Origin: Brevibacillus laterosporus LMG 15441
Lineage (GTDB): Bacteria > Bacillota > Bacilli > Brevibacillales > Brevibacillaceae
DNA: 64,000 nt
NCBI RefSeq assembly: GCF_000219535.2
Contig: NZ_CP007806.1
Location: 30,001-94,000 of the forward strand
Reading direction: 5' to 3'
Position 1 is the stretch's first letter. Every line of letters starts with the position of its first letter. A model generated the notes under the pieces. It did not search any database. It worked only from the letters and a program-made list of their open reading frames with translations, and had not been told where the DNA came from. The translations under genes were made by a program, and so were the position numbers. Of this stretch, positions 48,335 through 58,533 are shown in pieces.

Positions 48335-48341
48335 CCAGTGA

Positions 48342-48369
48342 CCTCCCAATTCCTTTGGGAGGCTCTTTT
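48342..48369 (+). terminator. Terminator of ctc
   Basis: CCTCCCAA and TTGGGAGG, 8-bp perfect stem with a 5-nt loop, then CTCTTTTA; moderate T-run. Confidence 0.65.
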
Positions 48370-48482
48370 ATGTATGGACATGCCGTTTTTTGACGGAAGA
48401 AGTCGACTTCCCTTGCTTTTTAAAAGGCTTACATTCATGTACAATGGAATTAAGTAGGTTATTTTGCTTGGAGGTAATTTCA

Positions 48483-49055
48483 TTGAAAGTCATCATTGGG
48501 TTAGGGAACCCTGGTAAACAATATGAGGATACCAGACATAATGTAGGGTTTCTTGCAATAGATACATTAAGTAAAGAATTACAAATTCCGTTAAGCACGA
48601 TGAAATTTCGTGGAATTATAGGAGAGGGAAATGTACAAGGCGAGAAGGTTTTATTAGTAAAACCACAAACCTACATGAACCTATCTGGAGAAACGGTAGG
48701 GCAAATCGTTTCTTTTTATAAACTGACAGCAAAGGATATCGTTGTCATCTATGATGATCTTGACTTACCGGTAGGCAAGCTGAGACTGCGGGAAAAGGGC
48801 AGTGCAGGAGGCCATAACGGGATTAAATCCATCATTGCTCATTTAGGCACACAAGATTTTAGTCGCATCAAAATTGGTATTGATCGTCCAGAACCGGGCA
48901 AAAGTGTGAGTGACTATGTACTGCACTCATTTTCAAAAAGCGAGTGGCCGCATATCCAAGATGCAATTCAATCAGCAGCAAAAGCCAGTGAAGATTGGAT
49001 CAAAGGTGATAGCTTCCTGACAGTTATGAATCGTTATAATCCAACACGTGGCTAG
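48483..49055 (+). CDS. pth: Peptidyl-tRNA hydrolase
   Basis: 190-residue esterase that rescues peptidyl-tRNA (SpoVC in B. subtilis). GLGNPGKQYEDTRHNVGF with the catalytic His, KPQTYMNLSG and IYDDLDLPVGKLR with the catalytic Asp are present. Start is TTG at 48483, 8 nt after TTGGAGG; a frame opening at 48390 would add 31 unrelated residues. Confidence 0.97.
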   Translation: MKVIIGLGNPGKQYEDTRHNVGFLAIDTLSKELQIPLSTMKFRGIIGEGNVQGEKVLLVKPQTYMNLSGETVGQIVSFYKLTAKDIVVIYDDLDLPVGKLRLREKGSAGGHNGIKSIIAHLGTQDFSRIKIGIDRPEPGKSVSDYVLHSFSKSEWPHIQDAIQSAAKASEDWIKGDSFLTVMNRYNPTRG

Positions 49056-49133
49056 CAGTACAGTATCGAATAGCTATAATATGCCCATACTAAGTGGAAG
49101 AAAGTACTATATTTTCACTTAGGGGGTAATCAT

Positions 49134-49364
49134 ATGAGTTACCGCTATGTATGTCGGTGTTGTGGCATGAAGGTGGGGGAAATTCAGCAATCGAATGTCT
49201 CCGAATGGCAGCTAGGCTTTCAATTCTTGACCCAACAGGAGCGCCAACATATAATATCCAAGGATGAGATAGGGAATACAGTTGTTCGCGTTGTTTGTGA
49301 CTATTGTAAAGAGGCCCTTGATCAAAATCCTGATTTGTCGGTTGTAGGTAATCCGTTGCAATAG
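49134..49364 (+). CDS. fin: Anti-sigma-F factor Fin
   Basis: 76-residue zinc protein (YabK) that inhibits sigma-F and helps the switch to sigma-G in the forespore. The zinc cysteines are Cys7, Cys10 (CRCCG) and Cys55, Cys58 (CDYC). AGGGGG lies 7 nt before the ATG. Between pth and mfd as in Bacillus. Confidence 0.93.
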   Translation: MSYRYVCRCCGMKVGEIQQSNVSEWQLGFQFLTQQERQHIISKDEIGNTVVRVVCDYCKEALDQNPDLSVVGNPLQ

Positions 49365-49406
49365 CAAGCCATTTTTACCTTTCAAAATGACAAGGCATGA
49401 AAAGTA

Positions 49407-49449
49407 AGGTAGCCTAGTTTTTTAGAAGCTAAGGCTACCTGTGGATTTT
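49407..49449 (+). terminator. Terminator of fin
   Basis: AGGTAGCCTAG pairs with CTAAGGCTACCT with one bulge; a T-run of five follows after GTGGA, so termination may be partial. A separate 8-bp inverted repeat, AAACTGCG (49483) and CGCAGTTT (49513), lies between it and mfd. Confidence 0.6.
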
Positions 49450-49574
49450 TATCGATTGAATAAATAAATAACTTTTTCGTACAAACTGCGATGTGGGAAG
49501 GTTGATCTGCGCCGCAGTTTTAGTGCTGTAACCTATGTAGTAATAGGAGAGTAAGGTTGGAGAGGAGATTAGGG

Positions 49575-52500
49575 ATGCAAGTCATCATTAATCGTATAAA
49601 AGAAGATTCCAATTTCGGAACCATTCTTGCTGGTTTGTCACAGGGCTTACATGAACAGTTGATGGCCGGACTATCTGGTTCCGCTCGTCATATTTTCATG
49701 GCTGCCGTTTATCAAGAGAGTAAACGCCCCCTGTGTATCGTGACGCATAATATGTTTCAAGCGCAAAAAGTGTATGAGGATGTAGCAGAGCTGCTTTCCC
49801 CAGAGGAAGTCATGCTTTATCCGGGTAATGAGCTGATTGGGTCAGAAATGGCCATTGCGAGTCCAGAGACATTAGCACAACGTATTCAAGTATTTAACCG
49901 TTTAGCGAATGGCTTCACGGGTATTTTGGTTGTTCCTTTTGCAGGTATTCGCCGCTTGACCGTACCTCACAATGTATGGAAAGAGGCTCAAATGACCGTA
50001 AGTCGTGGAGGAACTTTAGATTTACAAGACTTTTTAGAGAGAATGGTTGAATTAGGCTACGAACGAGTCGAGATGGTTGAACGTAAAGGCGAATTAAGTA
50101 TTCGTGGCGGAATCGTTGACTTATTTCCTGTTGATTCGGACTGGCCGATTCGAATTGAACTCTTTGATGATGAAATTGATTCCATTCGAACATTTGATAT
50201 GGGTACACAGCGTTCTCAAGAACATTTAGAACAATATGTGATTGGCCCGGTAAAAGAGACAATTGTTTTTTCGTCGAAGCTAGTAGAGAGTGCTGCTTAT
50301 TTAGAGAAAAAACTAGGTGAAACATTAGGTAACACCAAGGATGAGGTTGTAAAAGAAAGATTGATGGAGCAGATAGGGCGAGATATTGAATTAATGCGCC
50401 AGGGTAGCCGACCAGCTAATCTATACAGCTATTTATCCGTTCTGTATCCTGAGATGGAAACCATCCTAGACTACCTGCCTTCTGATACGTTAATGATTAT
50501 TGATGAACCGTCCCGTGTCATTGATACCGCGGTACAATTGCAAAAGGACGAATCAGAATGGATTACTAGTCGTATCGAACAAGGCGATTTTATGTCTAAT
50601 CTTATTCTGTCACAGTCGTATGATGAGCTCATTCATGGGCAGAAGAGACAGATAATTTATTTATCGCTATTTTTACGTCAAACCCCAAAAACGCATCCAC
50701 AAAATATCGTCAACATGAACTGTCGTGCGATGCAAAATTTTCATGGGCAAATGAACGTATTAAAAAGCGAGCTGCAACGATGGATAAAGGGTCAACATCA
50801 AATTATCTTCGCTGCTGCTGATGCGGAGCGCGCCAAGCGTTTAGAGCGAGTTTTAGATGATTATGAGATGGAAGCTGATTTGCTGCTAGAAGAGGTAAGA
50901 ACAATTCCTCCAGGCCGACCTACTATTATTATTGGAAATATTCAAAGCGGTTTTGAAATGCCATTAAGCAAAATGGTTGTTGTTACAGAAGGAGAAGTCT
51001 TCACAGCAAAGCAGCGCAAAGCTCGCAAAGTAAATCAAAACATGAGCAATGCTGAGCGCATCAAGAACTACATGGAATTAAAGCCTGGTGACTTTGTTGT
51101 ACACATTAATCATGGGATTGGTAAATATCTAGGAATTGAAACAAAGGAAATCCTAGGTATTCATAAGGATTATTTACATGTACAATACGCAGGCGGAGAT
51201 AGCTTGTTTGTCCCTATTGATCAAATCGATCATGTACAAAAGTATGTTGGCAGTGAAGAAGCTCAGCCTAAAATTTATAATTTAGGCGGAAATGAGTGGA
51301 AACGTGTAAAGAGCAAGGTAGAAACATCGGTAAAAGATATCGCCGAGGATCTAATCAAGCTGTATGCACAACGAGAGCAAGCTGTAGGCTATAGTTTTAA
51401 CAAGGACAGCTTGGAGCAAAGAGAATTTGAGGCGATGTTCCCGTATCAGGAGACCGTGGATCAATTGCGTGCCATCACAGAAGTGAAAGCTGACATGGAA
51501 AGCAAGCGTCCGATGGATCGTTTGGTTTGCGGGGATGTAGGATATGGAAAAACAGAAGTAGCGATACGTGCTGCTTTTAAATCGGTCATGGACGGAAAGC
51601 AGGTAGCTTTACTTGTACCAACTACGATTCTAGCTCAACAGCACTTTGAAACGTTTAAGGAGCGGTTTTCTGATTTTCCGATCAGAGTAGAGGTTTTGAG
51701 CCGTTTTCGTTCTCGAAAGGAACAAAATGCAACAATGAAGGGTCTAAAGGAAGGAACGGTAGATGTGGTGATCGGTACGCACCGATTGCTGTCTAAGGAT
51801 ATTGTATTCCGTGATCTAGGGCTACTGATTGTCGATGAGGAGCAACGCTTTGGTGTAAGCCATAAAGAAAAACTGAAGCAATTAAAAACCAATGTAGATG
51901 TACTAACGCTTACAGCTACTCCTATTCCGCGTACGCTTCATATGTCTATGCTAGGAGTTCGTGATTTATCTGTTATTGAGACACCGCCGGAAAATCGCTT
52001 TCCTGTACAAACTTATGTATTAGACTATAGCCCGGCTCTGGTTCGAGAAGCGATTGAGCGAGAATTGGCCCGTGAAGGACAGGTGTTCTTCCTGTACAAT
52101 CAGGTACAAGGTATAGAACAAATGGCGGAGCATATTTCGGCCTTAGTTCCTGATGCTAGGGTAGCGGTTGCTCATGGACAAATGAATGAAAGTGAGCTAG
52201 AACGAATTATTCTCGATTTCTTAGACGGCAATTATGATGTGTTGGTAAGTACCACGATCATTGAGACTGGTGTCGATATTCCAAACGTAAATACGCTAAT
52301 TATCTATAATGCCGACCGGATGGGCTTGTCACAGCTTTATCAGCTACGTGGGCGCGTAGGCCGTTCTAATCGTATTGCCTATGCATACTTCACATACCAA
52401 CGTGACAAGGTACTGACAGAGGTAGCGGAGAAACGGTTACAGGCTATTAAGGAATTCACAGAGCTTGGGTCCGGCTTTAAAATTGCGATGCGAGATTTAT

Positions 52501-53141
52501 CGATTCGTGGAGCAGGTAATTTATTGGGAGCAGAGCAACACGGCTTCATTAATACTGTCGGATTTGATTTGTATACACAAATGCTGAAGGAAGCGATTGA
52601 TGATTTACGTGGTGAGGTAAGGACAGAAGAGATTGCTCCTGTTCCACCAGTTGAAATTAATCTTCAAATTGATGCGTATTTACCTTCAGATTATATTACT
52701 GATAGTCGTCAGAAGATCGAGATGTACAAAAAATTTGTAGCAACCTCTACGATCGAGGAGCTGGATGATCTTGCTGATGAGCTGATCGACCGTTTTGGTA
52801 ATATCCCATCTCCAGTAGATAATTTACTGATGATTTCACGTTTACGTATTCAAGCGATGGAGCATCATATTGTTGAGATTAGTCAGAAAGATCCTGATGT
52901 TATTAAAATCATTTTGGCAGAGCATCAAACCTCCAATATTGATGGTGGGGCTTTATTTGGCTTGTCTAGCAAATATGATCGCCGGATTGGGCTTTCGACG
53001 ACCCAAGGTGGACAACAGATCATCGTAACTGTTAAAGTTAAGGGGTTAAAGATTGAGGATGGGGTCAAGATGGTAGTAGACTTAATTAATGATTTCCATC
53101 TGATTGAAAAGAGTAAGAGCCCTGACCCCTCATTACACTAA
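49575..53141 (+). CDS. mfd: Transcription-repair coupling factor Mfd
   Basis: 1188-residue ATP-dependent translocase that removes stalled RNA polymerase and recruits UvrA. UvrB-like N-terminal domains, an RNA-polymerase-interacting domain around LKPGDFVVHINHGIGKYLGI, then RecG-like motor domains with Walker A GDVGYGKTE, DEEQRFGV, and motif QLRGRVGRS, and a C-terminal D7 domain. ATG at 49575 is 7 nt after GAGAGGAG; a TTG at 49557 is less likely. Confidence 0.98.
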   Translation: MQVIINRIKEDSNFGTILAGLSQGLHEQLMAGLSGSARHIFMAAVYQESKRPLCIVTHNMFQAQKVYEDVAELLSPEEVMLYPGNELIGSEMAIASPETLAQRIQVFNRLANGFTGILVVPFAGIRRLTVPHNVWKEAQMTVSRGGTLDLQDFLERMVELGYERVEMVERKGELSIRGGIVDLFPVDSDWPIRIELFDDEIDSIRTFDMGTQRSQEHLEQYVIGPVKETIVFSSKLVESAAYLEKKLGETLGNTKDEVVKERLMEQIGRDIELMRQGSRPANLYSYLSVLYPEMETILDYLPSDTLMIIDEPSRVIDTAVQLQKDESEWITSRIEQGDFMSNLILSQSYDELIHGQKRQIIYLSLFLRQTPKTHPQNIVNMNCRAMQNFHGQMNVLKSELQRWIKGQHQIIFAAADAERAKRLERVLDDYEMEADLLLEEVRTIPPGRPTIIIGNIQSGFEMPLSKMVVVTEGEVFTAKQRKARKVNQNMSNAERIKNYMELKPGDFVVHINHGIGKYLGIETKEILGIHKDYLHVQYAGGDSLFVPIDQIDHVQKYVGSEEAQPKIYNLGGNEWKRVKSKVETSVKDIAEDLIKLYAQREQAVGYSFNKDSLEQREFEAMFPYQETVDQLRAITEVKADMESKRPMDRLVCGDVGYGKTEVAIRAAFKSVMDGKQVALLVPTTILAQQHFETFKERFSDFPIRVEVLSRFRSRKEQNATMKGLKEGTVDVVIGTHRLLSKDIVFRDLGLLIVDEEQRFGVSHKEKLKQLKTNVDVLTLTATPIPRTLHMSMLGVRDLSVIETPPENRFPVQTYVLDYSPALVREAIERELAREGQVFFLYNQVQGIEQMAEHISALVPDARVAVAHGQMNESELERIILDFLDGNYDVLVSTTIIETGVDIPNVNTLIIYNADRMGLSQLYQLRGRVGRSNRIAYAYFTYQRDKVLTEVAEKRLQAIKEFTELGSGFKIAMRDLSIRGAGNLLGAEQHGFINTVGFDLYTQMLKEAIDDLRGEVRTEEIAPVPPVEINLQIDAYLPSDYITDSRQKIEMYKKFVATSTIEELDDLADELIDRFGNIPSPVDNLLMISRLRIQAMEHHIVEISQKDPDVIKIILAEHQTSNIDGGALFGLSSKYDRRIGLSTTQGGQQIIVTVKVKGLKIEDGVKMVVDLINDFHLIEKSKSPDPSLH

Positions 53142-53184
53142 ATCCACTAGGTGCTAAAGGTGCCGAGAAGGGAGCTTTTGTTTT

Positions 53185-54279
53185 ATGAAAAAGACAACAT
53201 TTACGAAGGGTAAACGTATGTTGGCCCTACTTTCCACCACGGCATTAACGCTAGCGATTTTGAGTGGCTGCGGAACGACTAATAAAGCCGAAACAGCACA
53301 ACCGGCTAAACCAGGAGCAGAACAGCCGGCTGATAAGGAAGATACGCTTGCGCAATTCCCGCCGGTTAAATTGCCTTTTACGGTTGATCCAAATGCTGCT
53401 ATTTTTGAATATCAGGGCGGGAAGCTAACAGGCCAGGAGTTTGAAGATTTCCTACGTGCACTTGGCTTCATGAATCCTCCACAAGCCTATGCTATTGGAG
53501 TTTCTACACAAGAGATGGTCGATAACTACGCACGTCAATACCTAGCTACGAAGCTAAAAGCGGAAAAGGCTGACGAAGCGATTAAGAAAGCAGCAGCTAC
53601 AGAAGCGGATAAATCTTTTGAATCACTAAAAGGTCAGTATATCCAAGTTCTCGGTAGCGAGGATAAATTTAACCAATTGATGAAGAATCATAACATCACA
53701 AAAGAAGCGATTGTGAAACAACTAGCAAACATTAACGCTTCTGTGAAGGTTATGGAAGGTGAAGTAAAAGATGCTGATTTGAAGAAGGCCTATGATACAG
53801 CAGATAAATCTGCGTATACAACAGCTTCTGTGCGTCATATTTTGGTTAAGTTCGAGAACCGTAAACCAGAGGAAGCAGACAAATTGGCAAAAGGCTATCT
53901 TGCCCGCTTGAAAAAAGGGGAGGACTTTGCCACTCTTGCCAAACAAGTGTCTGAGGACGAAGGTAGCAAAGCAAACGGTGGATTATATGCAAATGCTGAC
54001 GTGAACAATTGGGTGCCAGAATTTAAGAAGGCAGCTCTCACCCAAAAAATTGGAGTCCTCAGTGAACCGGCAGTTAAGACTGAATATGGCTATCACATTG
54101 TGAAAGTAGAAGACCGTAAAGTAAAAACTTTTGATGAAGTAAAAGCTCAGTTGAAGCAGCAGGTGTTGGAGAAGAATTTCGAGCAATACACTACCAAAGA
54201 TCTGGACGCGATTATTACGAAAAAATCTCTTCCAGAGGTAAAAGCTCCAGCTCCAGCGGCTACTCCTGAAACAAAATAG
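53185..54279 (+). CDS. prsA: PrsA-type foldase lipoprotein (parvulin peptidyl-prolyl isomerase)
   Basis: 364-residue exported lipoprotein with lipobox LSGC (Cys29). An N-terminal SurA-like chaperone part is followed by a PpiC/parvulin domain at about 210-310 (VRHILVKFENRKPEEA, NGGLYANADVNNWVPEF, YGYHIVKVED) and a Pro/Ala-rich tail. It should assist folding of secreted proteins at the outer face of the membrane. AGAAGGGAG precedes the ATG. Its place between mfd and spoVT differs from B. subtilis. Confidence 0.93.
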   Translation: MKKTTFTKGKRMLALLSTTALTLAILSGCGTTNKAETAQPAKPGAEQPADKEDTLAQFPPVKLPFTVDPNAAIFEYQGGKLTGQEFEDFLRALGFMNPPQAYAIGVSTQEMVDNYARQYLATKLKAEKADEAIKKAAATEADKSFESLKGQYIQVLGSEDKFNQLMKNHNITKEAIVKQLANINASVKVMEGEVKDADLKKAYDTADKSAYTTASVRHILVKFENRKPEEADKLAKGYLARLKKGEDFATLAKQVSEDEGSKANGGLYANADVNNWVPEFKKAALTQKIGVLSEPAVKTEYGYHIVKVEDRKVKTFDEVKAQLKQQVLEKNFEQYTTKDLDAIITKKSLPEVKAPAPAATPETK

Positions 54280-54291
54280 CATAAATAAAAG

Positions 54292-54357
54292 TAGCTCCTT
54301 TTGTAACCAAGCGGACTGTGTTTACAGTTTGTGGTTGATTACAAGAGGAGCTTTTTT
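54292..54357 (+). terminator. Terminator of prsA
   Basis: TAGCTCCTTTTGTAA and TTACAAGAGGAGCTTTTTT pair over about 15 bp (one mismatch) around a loop of about 30 nt, with a six-T tail. Confidence 0.85.
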
Positions 54358-54628
54358 ATTGGGAAAATGTCAGTGCAGGACAGAGCCATCAAAAGGTTAT
54401 CTTGGAATAAAAAAAGCTGGTTTAATTTTGTTTTGATCGCATATTCTTCTTGCCAAGGCAAATACTATTATCACTCGCTACCGCCCGGGGGAGAGTACAA
54501 AGCAAGGTTAATTGGCAACAAATACAAATACAAGATATTAGTAAAAAGCGAGAAGATAGGAAATCATAGGAGTAAATCCTCAAAAAACTACAAAATCAAT
54601 CTTCTCAAGAAAGCGAGGCAACAAGATT
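54358..54628 (+). other. spoVT upstream region
   Basis: 270 nt without a supported gene. It carries the candidate sigma-G promoter at 54439 and, just before the ribosome site, an inverted repeat GAGAAGAT (54550-54557) and ATCTTCTC (54599-54606) enclosing AGGA/TCCT. Confidence 0.4.
54439..54467 (+). promoter_or_regulatory. Candidate sigma-G promoter of spoVT
   Basis: GCATA at 54439-54443, a 17-nt spacer, and AATACTA at 54461-54467, one base from the CATnnTA consensus. spoVT is sigma-G dependent in B. subtilis. Confidence 0.45.
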
Positions 54629-55168
54629 ATGAAGGCAACTGGAATTGTTCGTCGTATAGACGACCTCGGACGGGTTGTAATCCCGAAGGAAATCCGTCGC
54701 ACACTTCGTATTCGTGAGGGGGATCCACTTGAGATTTTTGTCGATCGTGATGGGGAAGTAATCCTTAAAAAATATTCTCCAATTGGAGAATTAGCTGATT
54801 TTGCTAAGGAATATGCTGACTCTTTATACGAAAGCTTAAATCATATTGTCATTATTTCCGACCGAGATACGGTTATTGCAGTAGCTGGCGCTTCCAAGAA
54901 GGAATACCTAGAAAAACCAATTGGCAATCTAGTAGAAAAATCATTGGAAGAACGCAAGAGTAAGGTGGAAAAAAATTCCGGTCAATATGAATTATGTCGT
55001 GATATGCCGGAGCAGTACTCATCTTATGTAGTAGCTCCTATCGTAGCAGGTGGAGACCCAATTGGCGCAGTGATCCTTGTCAGCAAAGCAGAAGCCAAAA
55101 TGGGCGATTTAGAGCTGAAAATGGCAGAAACAGCCGCTGGATTCCTAGCTAAACAAATGGAACAATAA
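54629..55168 (+). CDS. spoVT: Stage V sporulation protein T
   Basis: 179-residue forespore transcription regulator: an AbrB-type N-terminal domain (MKATGIVRRIDDLGRVVIP) joined to a GAF domain (about 60-179). It tunes sigma-G-dependent genes and so spore germination properties. The ribosome site is only GCGAGG. Length agrees with B. subtilis (178). Confidence 0.97.
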   Translation: MKATGIVRRIDDLGRVVIPKEIRRTLRIREGDPLEIFVDRDGEVILKKYSPIGELADFAKEYADSLYESLNHIVIISDRDTVIAVAGASKKEYLEKPIGNLVEKSLEERKSKVEKNSGQYELCRDMPEQYSSYVVAPIVAGGDPIGAVILVSKAEAKMGDLELKMAETAAGFLAKQMEQ

Positions 55169-55191
55169 TAGTGATTAAATAACGCAAGTGA

Positions 55192-55226
55192 AAAACAAGC
55201 CTTATACAAGGGGCTTGTTTTTTTTT
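55192..55226 (+). terminator. Terminator of spoVT
   Basis: AAAACAAGCC pairs perfectly with GGCTTGTTTT around a 10-nt loop; nine or more T follow. Confidence 0.9.
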
Positions 55227-55361
55227 CACTTTCCCTACTACATGCAGGTAAACCACGAATGACCCACGTCTCATTCCCCTTGATTACTCACTTCCTCTGT
55301 GTGGTATAATGGACAAAGTTTCTGAACGTAGACTTTTTGTAAGAGGAGAAATAGATACTGT

Positions 55362-57011
55362 ATGGCAGGAGAGAGAAGTGCGAATCATTTTGTCAAAGGT
55401 GCTGCTATTCTAGGTATTGCCGGCTTGCTCTCCAAGGTTCTCGGAGCGATCTATCGCATACCTTATCAAAATATCACAGGTGATGTTGGGTTATATGTGT
55501 ACATGCAGGTATACCCGTTGTACACAGCCTTATTGATTTTGGCAACAGCAGGTTTTCCAATTGCCATTTCTAAAATCGTCTCAGAACGATTAGCAGTCGA
55601 GGATCATCTAGGTGCACGTAAGGCTTTCCGTGTAGCCAGCGTTTCACTAGGAATACTAGGAGTATTCTTTTTTCTCCTTTTGTATCTAGGGGCTCCTGCA
55701 TTAGCTCGATTTATGGGCGATGAACAGCTTACATTGCCGCTACGAGCCGTAGCATGGTCTTTACCATTAGTTCCGTTGGTATCCATATTGCGTGGTTATT
55801 TTCAAGGACAGCAAGACATGGTGCCTACGGGTGTATCACAGGTAGTCGAACAGATTATTCGTGTAATCGTTATTTTAGTCTCAGCCTACTGGATGATGAG
55901 TGCCTATCAGGATGCTTACCTTGCCGGTACAGGAGCAGTATTTGCTGCCTTTCCAGGGGCATTAGCAGCCTTTTTGGTTTTGTACTATTATTATCGGAAA
56001 TCCAGACGATATTATCGACGCAGAGGGTATCGTAAAAAATTACGTGCCCAACAGCTTACCGATACAGTAACGAACAAGCAAGTGCTGATCAGCATTTTAC
56101 ATTACGCAATTCCGATTTGTATCGGTGCTCTGGTGTTGCCGATGATTCCATTAATTGATTCGGTGACAGTTTCTAATTTGCTGCAATGGAACGGATATGA
56201 ACTTGATATAGCAAAAGAATTAAAAGGAATCTATGACCGTGGACAACCACTCATTCAATTTGGAACGTTTTTTGCCACATCCCTTTCCTTGGCGTTAGTT
56301 CCTGCTATTAGTGAGGCTGTAGCACAAAAACAGGATAAAATGATCATGAATCGTACCGAGATGGCTCTACGCCTAACCCTGATGCTAGGGTTACCAGCCT
56401 CAATCGGACTGGCTTTGTTAGCTGAACCAGTCAATATTATGGTATATGGAAATGATAAGGGTACCTGGTCACTTGCTATTCAAGCCTTTGTCATTGTGTT
56501 TGCGACATTAAGTATTGCTACCTCTGGAATCTTGCAGGGCTTAGGGCATGTTAAATTACCAGCTCGACATTTGCTGATTGGTGTACTGGTAAAATTGTTG
56601 GCCAATCTTGCATTAACGCCTTTGTGGGGCATACAGGGGGCGGCAGTGGCCACAGTCCTTGCCTATGTGACATCAATGAGCTTAAACATGAGGTCGATTC
56701 GCCATTATCTGGGGCTTTCCTTTAACATAAAGGAAATGCTGACTAAGCCTTTGATAAGTGTCGCTCTTATGTCAGTCATGGTTTTACTCGTTCAAGGCCT
56801 AATGAATCTAATTGTGGGTTCTCTGCTCGATAGCGAGCGTTTGGCTCAAACGATCGTCGGAGTTTTTGCAGTTACTGTGGGACTAGTAGTATATATGCTT
56901 TCCCTTTTATATACAGGGGGCATGAAACGCGATGAAATTTTGTATTTGCCAAAAGGAAAGAGACTAGTCTCTCTTTTGGAGCGGTATAAGCTTTTACAGA
57001 TTCGAAAATAG
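55362..57011 (+). CDS. yabM: MOP/MATE-superfamily polysaccharide flippase YabM
   Basis: 549-residue membrane protein with about fourteen transmembrane segments, of the SpoVB/YabM/MurJ-like lipid-flippase group. The opening KGAAILGIAGLLSKVLGAIYRIPYQ is typical. Likely flips a lipid-linked cell-wall precursor; SpoVB itself acts in cortex formation, but YabM is not known to be essential for it. Upstream AGAGGAG. yabN follows after 29 nt. Confidence 0.92.
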   Translation: MAGERSANHFVKGAAILGIAGLLSKVLGAIYRIPYQNITGDVGLYVYMQVYPLYTALLILATAGFPIAISKIVSERLAVEDHLGARKAFRVASVSLGILGVFFFLLLYLGAPALARFMGDEQLTLPLRAVAWSLPLVPLVSILRGYFQGQQDMVPTGVSQVVEQIIRVIVILVSAYWMMSAYQDAYLAGTGAVFAAFPGALAAFLVLYYYYRKSRRYYRRRGYRKKLRAQQLTDTVTNKQVLISILHYAIPICIGALVLPMIPLIDSVTVSNLLQWNGYELDIAKELKGIYDRGQPLIQFGTFFATSLSLALVPAISEAVAQKQDKMIMNRTEMALRLTLMLGLPASIGLALLAEPVNIMVYGNDKGTWSLAIQAFVIVFATLSIATSGILQGLGHVKLPARHLLIGVLVKLLANLALTPLWGIQGAAVATVLAYVTSMSLNMRSIRHYLGLSFNIKEMLTKPLISVALMSVMVLLVQGLMNLIVGSLLDSERLAQTIVGVFAVTVGLVVYMLSLLYTGGMKRDEILYLPKGKRLVSLLERYKLLQIRK

Positions 57012-57040
57012 TCAGGGATTAAAGAACGGAGGATTCCTAC

Positions 57041-58507
57041 ATGGTGAACACCATTTATGTCGTAGGACTTGGGGCAGGCAATCTAGATCAAATGCCTCTG
57101 GGTATGTATAAACGCTTAAAACAGACCACGCATTTGTATGTCCGTACAGCTGATCATCCAGTATTAGATCAATTGGCTGAAGAGGGCCTTACTTACACGT
57201 CCTTTGATTCTATTTACGAAAAACATGACTCATTTGAACAGGTATATCAAGAGATTGCACGTGAGCTGTTATCTAAGGTGAAAACAGAAGGTGAAGTAAC
57301 CTATGCAGTTCCGGGACATCCTTTAGTAGCAGAACGGACGGTGCAACTGCTACTAAGTCATGCGGTAGAGGAGCAGATAGAGGTCAAGGTATTGGGCGGA
57401 CAAAGCTTCTTAGATCCACTTTTCGCTCGTCTGGCTATTGATCCGATCGAAGGATTTACCTTGTTAGACGCCACAAGTATGACAGCAGATCAAGTAAATC
57501 CGGGTCTACACACAGTTATAGCTCAGGTCTACGATCAAATGTCTGCTTCAGACGCGAAGCTCACCTTAATGGAAGTCCTTCCAGACGAATATGAGGTTAT
57601 CGTTGCTACAGCGGTTGGGATAGAGGGTCAAGAGATCGTGGAGCGTCTACCATTATACGAGTTAGATCGAGTGGAGCATCTGGGAAATCTAAGTCTCATC
57701 TATGTACCACCTACTGTAGAAGAGTCAGTAAAGCAACGTCAGTTCTCTTATTTAAAAGAAGTGATCGCAACCTTGCGTGGACCAGAAGGTTGCCCATGGG
57801 ATCGGAAGCAAACGCATCAAAGCTTGCGTCGTTATTTATTAGAAGAAGCCTATGAAACAGTGGAAGCAATCGATTTGGATGATGTGGATGCGCTGTGTGA
57901 GGAATTAGGGGATGTGCTCTTGCAGATTATGCTCCATGCACAGATTGCTTCAGAGGAAGGCTACTTCACCATTGAAGACATCATTTCTACTCTGACGGCC
58001 AAAATGATTCGACGCCATCCGCATGTATTTGGAGAGTCGAAGGTAGCTGATGCCGATGCAGTGGTGGTGAATTGGGAGCAGATAAAAGCTCAAGAGAAAG
58101 CAGAGAAAGGGCTTGTGCCAGAAACAGCCTCCTTGCTTGATGCTGTACCAAAGGATTTACCAGCGATTTTAGCAGCCGTCAAAATTCAAAAGAAGGCCGC
58201 AGAAGTTGGGTTTGATTGGGACGAAGTGAAAGATGTCTACGCTAAAATTGAAGAAGAGTACAAGGAGGTTCAGCAAGCAACTCCAGAGGAACGAACAGGT
58301 GAATTAGGGGATTTGCTGTTCGCTGTAATCAATCTAGCTCGCTTCATGAAGATTGATCCTGAACAGGCTTTAGCGCTTACCAATCTGAAATTTAAGCGTA
58401 GATTTCACTATATTGAACAAAGGCTGCAAGAAAAGAATAAGCAGTTTGCCGATATGACTTTAGAAGAGCTTGATCATTTTTGGAATGAGGCCAAAGCTCA
58501 AGAGTAG
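57041..58507 (+). CDS. yabN: YabN: tetrapyrrole methylase plus MazG fusion
   Basis: 488 residues. Residues 1-225 resemble a SAM-dependent tetrapyrrole methylase (VVGLGAGNLDQMPLG); 250-488 form a MazG nucleotide pyrophosphohydrolase with two EExxE-type helices (EEAYETVEAID and later EEEYKEV) and GCPWDRKQTH. It cleaves (d)NTPs; the methylase substrate is unknown. ACGGAGG precedes the ATG. Fusion order is the same as in Bacillus. Confidence 0.95.
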   Translation: MVNTIYVVGLGAGNLDQMPLGMYKRLKQTTHLYVRTADHPVLDQLAEEGLTYTSFDSIYEKHDSFEQVYQEIARELLSKVKTEGEVTYAVPGHPLVAERTVQLLLSHAVEEQIEVKVLGGQSFLDPLFARLAIDPIEGFTLLDATSMTADQVNPGLHTVIAQVYDQMSASDAKLTLMEVLPDEYEVIVATAVGIEGQEIVERLPLYELDRVEHLGNLSLIYVPPTVEESVKQRQFSYLKEVIATLRGPEGCPWDRKQTHQSLRRYLLEEAYETVEAIDLDDVDALCEELGDVLLQIMLHAQIASEEGYFTIEDIISTLTAKMIRRHPHVFGESKVADADAVVVNWEQIKAQEKAEKGLVPETASLLDAVPKDLPAILAAVKIQKKAAEVGFDWDEVKDVYAKIEEEYKEVQQATPEERTGELGDLLFAVINLARFMKIDPEQALALTNLKFKRRFHYIEQRLQEKNKQFADMTLEELDHFWNEAKAQE

Positions 58508-58533
58508 CCACAGCTACATAGAGGAGGAATACT

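Noticed and set aside
54331-54717. 128-codon frame over the prsA-spoVT interval
   Set aside because: It crosses the prsA terminator and reads into spoVT in the wrong frame, with no ribosome site.
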